Shown here piece after piece: positions 9,295 through 19,349 of a DNA stretch of 64,000 nt. Both the position numbers and the translations under genes were made by a program. Position 1 is the stretch's first letter; every line of letters begins with the position of its first letter. The DNA is from Ramazzottius varieornatus (taxonomy: Eukaryota; Tardigrada; Eutardigrada; Parachela; Ramazzottiidae), in NCBI GenBank assembly GCA_001949185.1, contig BDGG01000002.1, positions 3,527,427 through 3,591,426 on the forward strand. The letters are read 5' to 3'. A model generated the notes under the pieces. It was not told the origin of the DNA, ran no database searches, and was given only the letters and a program-made list of their open reading frames with translations.

Positions 9295-12200
9295 TCAATC
9301 GAAGGACGGCATGTATTCCGCCTTGTCCCAGTCTTGCAGTTTCCCGTGGATCAGGCTGGACTTGAGCCAGTTGTCGCTAACGATCGTCACGCCACCTTCC
9401 GCTTCTGCTGCGTCTCGAATACTGTGTGGACAGGAGCTTTCGAGGGCTACCACGATGTCGACGTTTGCCATTTCTGCAAAAGATGGTAAACTGGTCCAAA
9501 GTGGTCTTTTCTCCCACGTTCTTTGATTAATTTCAAAAGCCCGTCGTTGCCCGATTGATCGGGTGAAGAGACAGTGTTTTTTTGTGCTGACAGACATTGC
9601 TCACCTTCAGTCATGTGTTCGATGTCCAAAGTGGTCACAGCTACACCACCGGCCTTCAAAGCTAAGTACCAACTAGCAACGGACGGAGCATCCTCGCCGT
9701 ACAAGCTGATGCGCCGATCGCCGAACATGTTCTCTCTTGGATGCCTGGAATGAAAGAGCAACGATGAGGAACCACCCAAGTGAATCGTAAACTTCCTGGA
9801 GAAACCATCAGAAATGGTGCCAATTTCCTTACCATAAAATCACTTGGTCGTCTTCAAATCCAGCCGGAAGGAGGTACGGTCCATACTCACGCTTTTCCTT
9901 GGCTGTGTACGAGTCGATCACCCACTGATACGACACACAAGGAATATCCGCCGCTAAGCACTGGAAGTAGATGGAAGTCGAGCAGGTACAGGAAGCTACC
10001 AAGACCTTCTCTCCAGCAAACTACAGAGAAAGACATTCGTACAATTCTGTTTCGCTGGAAAAGTTCCATAGTACGAAGTACTTACGCTGATGAGGTCCGA
10101 AATGGAGTCAGCGACGACGCCACCCGCTGACTGGATCAGTGTAATCATCTGCTCGTCCTCCGCCCGACTCTTCTGCCACGTGACGGTGAAGCAGACGCCG
10201 CGGAAGATGTCGGTGTCATCTACGGAGGACACAGTGGCCTGTGAGACGATTCGCGAACCTCCCTTCTTCATCACAACCGACTCTGGCACTGGCGACCTCG
10301 AAGCCAGCAGTTCCATTTGTCGCTTACTGCCAATGTCGCCGTCCAGCACTAACGGCGCGTTCGCATCCATCACCACGATTAGGTCCTCTAAAGGACATCT
10401 GTAAACAATTAAACATAACCACACATCTCCCAAACCTTCAAGAACGAACCAGCAGAGCCGAGAAAGCAATGTAAAACGGAGAACAGGCAATCATCAATAG
10501 AAACCAGGGTACTATGATGGTCCATCAACTGACCAAGTTCCCTGCTTTCTATTATAGACGACCCATACTTAGCATATGGGTCGACAGCGCGAAAGAAAGT
10601 TCCTCGGAAGTAGGGGCGTACCTGATACTATCGCCACGAGTGCTGTCTCCTCGATGCGTGAAGACCTTATATGATCCATCCCTATTGGCTTCCAAGAGAT
10701 TACAGGCATAATAGTCAAACGTCTGGCCGTTTCTCAGTCTGACCATCAGCGAGGTCTTCGAGTTTTGCGTCAATGCCTCACTCAACATCATTACGTCCCC
10801 AGCACTGATATACGAGCTGAAGTTATCGTGAAGCCAAGCCACTACACAGCCACTGCCCGTCCTCTCCACCACTTCGCCCGGGAACATGACACCTTCCTGA
10901 AGTTTGGCAAAGACCAGCGTCTTGGGCGGCGGGACGCTGGCCGTGTTGATTGCCGTACCCAGTGTGGCTAACCCGTCATTGGCGTACAGAAGACTATCAG
11001 CCATGGCCTGCATATTGCTGCACTTGCGCTTGTTCACGCCCATCTGTTCCAGAATGTCATCGATGGGGCGCTTGATCAGACCGTTACCCATGCGACTCTC
11101 GACGTAGTTGAGCTCGACCGGTGGGACGAAGAGGCTGGACTTGACGTTCTTGGCCAGGTCGTCGTCTTCGTGGGAGTCAGCGTCGGAAGGGGTGGCGGCA
11201 CCGTTCAAGCCGGGTTCAGGAGAGCAACTGGAGGTGGCACCAATGGGCCCGTAACCCGGAAGTTCGCGTTTGATGGGGTTACTTTTGCGCTTATTGCTCT
11301 TCTGCGTGAAGTTACCGTTCAGTCCATTCATCGCGCCTAAAATAATTCCACCACTCCAGCTTATTATCAAGTTTACTTTCTCCTAACTTAGTTTCGACTC
11401 ATCTTCTCCCAATAAGAAGGCCGGCAAACGAATCGCGCAAGATTTTCATCCCATGTGGCGCATTCTCAGCCGATGACTACGAAAACATGCTCCGCTTGAT
11501 ATAACGGATTCGTCTCGTTTGCCGACCTTCCACTTTCAAAGACAATTTATTTGGGTCTATTCCTAGAAGGCGAAAGATGGCGCTCGATTGCGTACCGTTC
11601 ATGTCGATGCCGTTGCTGTGCTGGATGACTGAAGGTTTGTATGGCGAAGGACTGGGCGACTTGGATGTCAAAAGAGTCTGCAAGGCCGAGTTGGGCCCTG
11701 TGGGAACGGAGCGCTTGATGGGAAGAAGGGACGGTGAGTCGGGTGATTCTTCCTTGAGTCGTGGCGATGGTGAATGCCAGGACATGGTGGTCCTGTCGAA
11801 GGAGACTTGCGGAGTGCGCATGCGAGCTGGGACCGCGGTGGATCGAGGACGCTTGGCGGCCTGTGTGGCTTGCTGGGCGGCCATGAGGGACGCTGAGTTG
11901 GGACTGGCAGACTGATGAGAAGGTCGGCCGTGACCATTCTGTTGCGACGGATGGAGAGTTCCGTTGTATGGGCCGTGGCTCACACGGGAAGACGGCGTCG
12001 AACTGGATACCGCGGAACTTTCATCCTACAAACCCACAATACTCTGTTAATCAACTATGGACCATATAAATAGAAACCATGGTAGAGCCATGGTTGGTCA
12101 ACAGGCCGATCATTTCGCTTTTTACTTCAGGACCGACATACTTAGCGACAGGTTCGCAGAAAAATTTGCAGAAAACTCGGCTTGATGATTTTGACTTACG

Positions 12201-15200
12201 CGGTCTTCCTGGTCGATGCCCGTCAAATCCACGAAAGGCACTTGTCCAACGGAGAACAGCTGGTGGACCAACTGCATGATCATTCCGACATACTTCTTGT
12301 TCTTTGCCTTCAGCTTCTGTACTTCGCCACCATACTGATCACCATCACCTCTCGAGCTCATTCTTCTATGTCCATTCATACCCGAACTGCTACCGTTCGC
12401 TCCAGTCATTTTCCCACCTTGTCCTCTCCCCAGGTCCAGTGGTTGCTCCAGCCCTTGCCTGGACTGAGCCGGAAGTAGGGATTTTAGGATGCTCTGATTT
12501 TCTGCCTTCAGTTCGATCTTTTTAGGTGGTGGGTGTGCTTGTGACTGGAAGGGAAAAGCCTTGGAGTCGATGGAGATGGGACTGGGTAGCGGAGAGTTGC
12601 TCATGAACTCGCTCACGTAGTTGACACGCGGCGAGTGGTTGTCCACGTCCAGCGGACCGAACATACTGGCCATGCTAACCATGGAGTCATTGGCTGCACG
12701 ACTGCTGGGACTGGGGCGTTTCTCTGCCTTGCCTTTCTTCTTCTTGGAAGAGTCGGCCTTGGCCGGACTGACGTGGGGACCTGGGTGTTCTTCCTTGACG
12801 TACTCGGGACCTTCCGTGATCGGGTAGGTCTCCGTTAGTCTAAAAAGCAAAGTCCTGTCAAATCGTGTAGCTCTGTATCAGTCCTATGACATTTTTCCAT
12901 CCAAGCTCCGAATATCAATGAACCAGCTATTATTACCATGTCCACTTCGAGACTTTTTCTGCGATCGTTCTTCTAAGTAGCGCACCCCTCCAGGCAATAA
13001 CACCGGCAATGTGCGCGACTTGGAAGAACGATCTTGCCCAGTTTGTTTACCGTGCTCCCAGCTGTTCACACCTGAAAGATTTCAGTCTTACCTCGGGTTG
13101 AGGTACTTAAAGTCGTTGGCAGACAAACTGGACTTGAAAGCGTGAGCGATGAGGGTGAGGTCGTTGTGGTATCGTCGGCACAGAAACGTCAGCTGGTTCA
13201 TGCTGAGTTTCTCCTTGGCTTGCTCGGGAGGAATATTCGGGAAGTCCCGGTCATTCCACCTGGAAATGGCGGTCACCGCCACCTGGAAGTCTTTGTGAAG
13301 CAGCTTGCAGATGGTCATGACACCACGATCGTGGTTTCCGAAACTAGCTGGATCCTGAAAAGAAATTCGGTCAGAAAACGATAGTTCGGCAAACAAACTC
13401 AACAAGACTGCTATACCACGTGGCGCACACATGCGGTACTGTCAGCTGGAAATGCGCGTCACTTGGTACGCAGATTTGTGCAGATTCTTTGCCTATGCAC
13501 CAAATATTCGGAGAAATGACGAAAATCTATCTTTATTCTCACTCGTTCTTTGAGAATGCTTCCTAGCAGCTTCTTCCAGTAGGATACGATCTTCTGGCAT
13601 GCGCCGGACTTTTTGGACAGGCGAAGGCATCCTGGTGGGTCGAACTCGACGTTAGCCCAGTTGTCCAAGGCCGCGCTCATCTCGTCCAGTCCGCCTTGAC
13701 CGAACTGACTTCCGGTCACCGACAGCTCGGCTTCCTTGGTGGCCATAAACAGCGTCTGTCGGTAGAGCTGCAGCAAGTCTGGAATAAGTAAATTCGATGA
13801 CGCGCTTCCACGACCTCCAGATGACGACCCTACACAAAACGAAGTAGTTTGAAGTTAAGAGTTCGACGGTAAGATACACAAAAGGAAGCAGATGGCGTTG
13901 TGATCGATTTCACAACTCACACAGAACTAGGCCCAAACTCTCACCATTGCCAAAACTGGAAGCTTCGCAAACACAGATTCGATCGGATTGCTTTCCCCCA
14001 AGTAGCGCACGTTTTAAGCGTTATTGGCTGAAAGCGTGCGCCACTCGGAAAAGAACGATCTTCTCGAGTCTGCTTGACTAGGCCCCGAACATCGAAAATT
14101 TTATGAAGCCAATCTTTCACATGGAATCCTGTCCTAAACTGTATCGTATTATTTTGCCTAGGTTTTATTCAGTTTGACATTTGCGCGCCAGAGTCTTCTT
14201 GTCTACTTGTCTACCGGATACCGTGAGTTCCCACGCGGCTACGCCCAACATGCATGTGCTACCGTACCTGCGTCGGTCTAGTCACGTACTGCACACCGGT
14301 CAGCAATGTTTGCTTTCACGGCTTTCTCTCAAAGAATACACAGAACATGTGCCACATGCTATGATGGAGTGGACCATGGTCAACCGACGAGCGTGCTACG
14401 CTCGTCTTCCAGCTATCAAACCGTTATCTCTCCATCGGAAAGAGCTAGGGCAGCATAACCCTTGAATTTGCGCTTGACAACTGCGAGGCTGCGAGCAGTC
14501 TCTCTTTGTACGCTGACCAGTCTTCCAAGCATTCACTGTTCCTCAGACCGTTACATATTACGCGAGGTTATGTCACGCAGTCTGCCTGCAGCGCCCTTCA
14601 AACCTCAGGTTTCAAGTACATACTACAACTCAAAATGTTCACGGCTCGACTACTTTTCGAAGAAAAACCAGGACAGAATTCGGACCAATGTTCGAAGCAA
14701 ATTTCGGAAAAAAATGAAAAGGTTCGGAGACTGGCTAGTGGATAGTCGTTCTAGGACTTGCGAACCGTTTGCCATTGAGGTAATGAATGTTTTGTACGGG
14801 AGTAACAGTCTGGAGAGTAATGGACAATTATCCTGAGGACCACTGTAATTAATGTCCCAGCTGAGAAAGTCGACACGGTGACCGGTGAAAGCTTTCGTGC
14901 AGGATGATTAAATTGACGGTTGGGCTGCTCGGAGAAGCTGTGGAAGGGCCAGCTACAGAAGGGGGGATTAGCGTGGCACGAAGGCTGTGAGCGCAAAGTG
15001 AGAATCCAAACAAGGGTTTACTTCGGTGACCCAGAGGCTAAATCGATGGGCCATAACAGCTAGGGCTGACCGTTGAATGTCCACATGGAACGCTGGTGGT
15101 TCAATGCTAACGTTATCTGTGCCGCGCTCGCTCGTCCGACATTGCTTTGGACTTTCTCTCATGGCCGTCAAAAGTATTTACAGTCAGGCTGGATGGTCAG

Positions 15201-16029
15201 CCTAGCTAGATCGAGTGGCCGGCCATGCCAGTGTGGCTCCGGCCATGACTACAGCATGCAGCTCAACGACAACAAAGAGACTTCTCAATAATTCTCGGTG
15301 TGCAAGTGCCGCTCCCTTGCCCCTTCTTTCTTCTCATGGCCATCGTCCGGCAGTGAGCCTCAACTTCCACCTTCAACTTGATAGCCTCCGACCTAGCTGG
15401 GCTCAGCCGTTTTGCTGACCATCTGCTGTGTCCAACATCTGACTAGCTCGGACGTCTGCTGGCTGCAAACATCCACTTACAAACCATGCGCCTAGAGTTC
15501 ACGCATAGAATACGGGATCATGAAGCGCCCAAAAGACCACATCGCCCTTAGCAAAAGATTTGGCAAATAATCTGAGCACTATATCGAAACCCCGTCTAAA
15601 TTATTTACTGTCTAGCACTAGGTCCTCCGCAAAACATTTCTAGACAGAGACTTTGCTCATACTTGTGAAGAAAACAGGAAGAGTGGTTGTCCGGATAGCG
15701 GATATTAGACCGCAAATTAGCAGCCAAATTTCATAACGTTGCAACAAGCTAGTAACCGTACATTTTTGATATACTGCAGGCATGTTTTTAAAACTATGGT
15801 GGCAGCACGTGGTAATGGGCGGAAATGTTTGGTTTATTGTCCCAAACAGATCAAAAGCCGTGAAAACAACCGACGATGGTCCCATTACCACTTCGGACTG
15901 CGTTAAAATTAAAGAACCAGGCTCGCAAAAAACAACTAAAATTTCGAAAAAAGGTTCCGATATCCTACCTTGAGAATCCATGTTGGCCCCGCTATCCGAC
16001 CCCGACTCTTTGTTATTAGCTCGCGACAT
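9295..16029 (-). CDS. TP53BP1: 53BP1 orthologue (tandem Tudor plus tandem BRCT)
   Basis: Ten minus-strand exons: 16029-15969, 13829-13543, 13354-13092, 12839-12200, 12025-11527, 11336-10622, 10398-10086, 10020-9833, 9744-9605 and 9473-9295. They sum to 3285 nt (1094 aa) with all phases consistent. The N-terminal third has an unrecognised, probably helical, segment (about residues 30-205). A long low-complexity Ser/Pro/Lys region follows. The Tudor pair (KTLVFAKLQEGVMFPGEVVE onward) comes next, then BRCT1 (CFTVTWQKSRAEDEQM..., ADIPCVSYQWVIDSY, YLLPAGFEDDQVILW) and BRCT2 (VDIVVALESSCPHSIRDAAE). The BRCT blocks match human 53BP1 closely. The family reads H4K20me and H2A-ubiquitin chromatin at DNA breaks. 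The weakest junction is the donor at 11527 (G|gtcggc), which touches a palindromic repeat; exon 1 is joined across 2.1 kb on phase alone. Confidence 0.85.
11423..11524. repeat. GTGGCGCA palindromic element, copy 2 (53BP1 intron, at splice donor)
   Basis: Diverged copy: CCATGTGGCGCATTCTCAGC followed by a degenerate right arm (AACATGCTCCGCTTGATATAACGG) and outer arms related to AAACGAATCG/CGATTCGTTTG. It fills most of the 190-bp intron between exons 5 and 6 of the 53BP1-like gene and ends just 3 bp from the inferred donor. Confidence 0.55.
12962..13036. repeat. GTGGCGCA palindromic element, copy 3 (53BP1 intron)
   Basis: CGATCGTTCTTCTAAGTAGCGCAC ... GTGCGCGACTTGGAAGAACGATC: outer arms pair as well as the core. 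Located in the intron between exons 3 and 4 of the 53BP1-like gene. Confidence 0.7.
13981..14060. repeat. GTGGCGCA palindromic element, copy 4 (53BP1 intron 1)
   Basis: GATCGGATTGCTTTCCCCCAAGTAGCGCACG ... CGTGCGCCACTCGGAAAAGAACGATC with central loop TTATTGGCTGAAA. It lies in the 2.1-kb first intron of the 53BP1-like gene. Nothing coding is recognised in the rest of that intron. Confidence 0.75.
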
Positions 16030-17286
16030 TGCAACGGTAAATCTCAAACTGACATGCACAACCCGAGCTACACTTGATGGCGAGTTTCCGAGAATCTAGC
16101 CAGTGCGGAGAAAGGAAAACTTGGTAAACAACATGGACGAAGAGTGGAACTGGTTGGCGATCGAAACATGTGCGCTAGCCGACCAAAGGCGATATTGAAC
16201 TAGCTGCCGTGGCTCAAAGGGCTAGCTGCCTATCCGTATTCCGTACTACCCAGCCTCAGTTCCTTCTGACTGGCCTACTTGTGGTGTGGAGCCTCGTTTC
16301 CTTGCCTGCTTGCATGCAGAAGGAGGCCGGACACTGTCCATCTCTGTTGTACAGTGTACGTTCACGTCCATTCTATTCCGATCTGTTGAGTGTGCAGCAA
16401 AGACTCGTGGGCTTGTGCATGAGAACATGCACTGTCTATGATCATCGACCACTTCCATGGCTGAACTTGAAGCTAGCAGCTGTTGGAAGTTGGCCTCTCT
16501 ATAACCAGCTTTCCTTCCAGCGGTCAACGTGGATAAGATAGCATGGCCGAAGGAAAAGCTTCTGATTCAAGTCTGACCGGTGCCAAGAAAAAGAAGAGAA
16601 CGCCATCGGCTTCCTTGTTCTGCTCAGGTTCGATATCCTTCGCATGGAGAGAATGCGTCAGTTCGGTGGCGGAAGAGAGAATGAGAAAAGAAATGGGGCT
16701 GCTCCAGCCGAAGACCCGGATATGATCAGGACAACACCACTAGCATGGAAACCGGGTTAAGAAGCCTAAGAACCAAGATTGTTCTCTATTCGGGCTACGG
16801 GGCAAGAATGTAAATGACTGGAAAGTCTGCTTTTGATCTGACATTCGCTCGAGTTTGCAATAAGCTCATACTGCATTACGAGTACTTGCAGTATGAATAT
16901 ACTCGTTGAAAAAGGCGCGTAGGGCTTTGTTCGTCAACCGGTGGACCAAGAGAATGAGCTAACTTGGTGGCCTATCCAAGACCAAGTTGTTGGTCTTGGC
17001 CTGTCCCCCTGGAATGTGCACTGCTACCACTAACTTCAGGTATCGGCACTGTAAGCTCAGGTGATACGCATGGTTCACGACGAGGAAGCGATTGTACCAC
17101 GAAGGTCTCATCGGTTCCTTCTTGCGAGGTTGCGATCCCCCGTTCCGAAGTTCGCACGGCTTGTTTCAGAGCAGGCGTTTTTCCCCCGAAGGACCGTAGA
17201 AAATGTGCACGTACCCCGTGTGCATAAATTTTGGCAATTTCCTACGATTATTTTTTTGATTTTGGCGCAGCGGTACCGTAGCACGG

Positions 17287-17294
17287 TGACGTCA
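17287..17294. promoter_or_regulatory. CRE-type site TGACGTCA
   Basis: Perfect palindromic CREB/ATF consensus, the first of three in this intergenic region. Function is inferred from the consensus only. Confidence 0.3.
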
Positions 17295-17737
17295 TTTATA
17301 CCAGACATGTCTGGGATTCTGTAAGCATATCGGCATGGATGTACCGGTAGGGAGCATAGAATGGCCTGACAAAGACTGTCATACAGCATTACGGAGGGCG
17401 AATTTGGCAGGTTGATACAATTCCCTCCACCGGTCCATCCATGCCAGTCTGTTAGACTTGGTCGATTTGAACCGACTCTAATTGAACTTCCGACTTTTCC
17501 CTAAAAATTCAGCCTGTTCAGTAAATCAATCGTCACCACAGCTAGAGAACATCTGGCCGAAGTTAGATCTTTTTTGCTGTACTTCCTAGTCTGAGAATCT
17601 ATTCCTGTCAGGGGAAATTATTAGGGAATTCGAGCCAGGCATGGGAAGACTTGTATTCACGGTCTCGTTCATGCGGTAGCAAAAGAGAAGTTGAGAGAGA
17701 ACGATAACGGCTTCGAACGTCAGCAGACAGTACTTAC

Positions 17738-17786
17738 CTCGAACTGGGGTGCCCAAGCTTTGCTCCTCCATCCTGCTGAGATCCAT
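17738..17786 (-). CDS. possible alternative first coding exon for the 53BP1-like gene
   Basis: Minus strand: ATG at 17786 opens MDLSRMEEQSLGTPVRG, followed by a strong donor (CGAG|gtaagtactg) at 17738. The exon is 16 codons plus one base, so it ends in phase 1, exactly like exon 1 of the 53BP1-like gene (15969-16029). It would splice in frame onto exon 2 at 13829. Two TGACGTCA sites lie 190-330 bp upstream. It could equally be the first exon of an unrecognised gene or a chance ORF. Confidence 0.35.
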
Positions 17787-17978
17787 CGGAGAAGACGTCC
17801 AAATATGTAGATGGCTCCGCTGCTCCTAGTTCGAACGAAGATGGAGGGTTCGAAACACATCAGCTCACGAATCCCACATTGATCCCACTGCGGAACAGCA
17901 CACAGCGAGCGAGAGACGCAAACGACAACAAATGGATCTGTAGGAATTTCTGGAATTTCTGAAACACGCCTCTAGACG

Positions 17979-17986
17979 TGACGTCA
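17979..17986. promoter_or_regulatory. CRE-type site TGACGTCA
   Basis: Perfect palindromic CREB/ATF consensus 193 bp upstream, for minus-strand transcription, of the possible first exon at 17786. Confidence 0.35.
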
Positions 17987-18107
17987 GTGACACGCAATTA
18001 ATCTAGCTGACAATGAATCAAGCTTTGAATGGATAACAGTGACTCAGCTTGAGTAACTCATCAAGACACTGAATGACTTTTCGTGGGAGTTCGAAATCGG
18101 TGGTATA

Positions 18108-18115
18108 TGACGTCA
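18108..18115. promoter_or_regulatory. CRE-type site TGACGTCA
   Basis: Third perfect palindromic CREB/ATF consensus within 830 bp, 129 bp from the previous one. Confidence 0.35.
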
Positions 18116-19234
18116 TACTCTATGGGGTAATAGATCAAGCCAACCAAGCATTGCCGTGTTGAGATCAGTTGGTCGCCATGTGGTCTGCCATCTTCTTTGT
18201 TTACTGTGGTCGACTGCCGGCTTGGCAAAGCCAAGCTTCATGGCGCACTCCCAGATCTCACCTTCTTCAAAATCCAGACCTTCAAACATAGTTCCGATAT
18301 AGGATCTGCAGTATGTAGATCAGTCCTTAACCAAGCACAACGATGTCGGCAGTAACCCAGCGGAAGAGCGAAGAGGTGGACGCAGTGCTGGTCGGAGTCC
18401 ATCCATGAGACGGACACTTTCGTCTAGGTCCGGTCTTTTCATTCTTTTGATATCAAAAAATTTGTCAGACACCAATTTGCAACGGCTGCAGGAAGGTACC
18501 TTCGAGCCCTATTTTGTCGCCCCAGAGGACAGCGCAAGACCGTACCATCGTATCTGCCGCGGACGTTTTTCAGAAGAGCCAGCGAGTCGGTACGCGCCTC
18601 TTTGAAGAGCAGAATAAAACCTACGACGACCGAGCCCCAGTAAACCGAACGCTTACGGTGATACTTGTGGTTCGGCTGTTATAGTGCGCATAAAATTTAA
18701 CGGTCTACTTTGATAGCTTGTCGAAACAAGAGAACTTTGCTTCACTATGTTTGTCGATTGTGGGTCCTCACTCAGACCTTGATGGGACTTCACGACCTTC
18801 TCCAATTCCCGAACCATCAAACGAGCCGCGTCCATTTTTGTGGGCTGTTTATTATGCGAGTCGAGCGAGTCGACATCGGCCATTAGTCAACTTGTATGAT
18901 CGCCCGCTGCGTTTCCATCAAACAAGTATGTGATCATAGGAAGCACAAAATGGCGCAAATAAACCGAGTTTAAAATTAGCAGGGATTAACAGTCTCCATC
19001 TGCTTCTTTACAGGCCTCGTTGACAAGCGGCTCGTTATCACCCTCATTGCAGGGCCACGTAACTCCATGCATGATACCGAGAAACTGCTGACAAGCAGCC
19101 AAATACGCCGTGCTGTTTTCAGGCTTTGTCTATCTCAATCTTGGGAAAGCTCTCAATCCAGCCATCCGTCTAGCGAAGTCAGACTCCCATGAATCACGAC
19201 TACTTCTACTAGTCACTTTCTGCGGTTCTTACAG

Positions 19235-19243
19235 TATATAAGG
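19235..19243 (+). promoter_or_regulatory. TATA box of gelsolin-like gene
   Basis: TATATAAGG, 107 bp upstream of the start codon at 19350, which fits a transcription start near 19265 and a roughly 85-bp 5' UTR. Confidence 0.65.
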
Positions 19244-19349
19244 ACTTCCGCCGTTCCTGGACTGAACTGCCAAGGTTTCGTTCTGCCACACTCAGCCTAA
19301 CCACCACTTATTCTCCAAGCTCCACTCCGTGTATTTTTATTGCCGGACC

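Larger units (their letters stand above)
16030..19234. other. 3.2-kb divergent intergenic region, 53BP1 to gelsolin
   Basis: Lies between the divergently transcribed 53BP1-like (-) and gelsolin-like (+) genes. It contains a possible alternative first exon at 17738-17786 and three perfect TGACGTCA sites. ORFs at 16209-16541 and 18653-18883 are short and unsupported. No RNA gene is seen. Confidence 0.45.

Noticed and set aside
16209-16541. 110-codon ORF with a hydrophobic N-terminal stretch
   Set aside because: It lacks conserved features and splice context; its length is not unusual for random sequence.
18653-18883. 76-codon minus-strand ORF with a helical-looking start (MADVDSLDSHNK)
   Set aside because: Complete but short, with no clear donor, promoter or homology; left unannotated.
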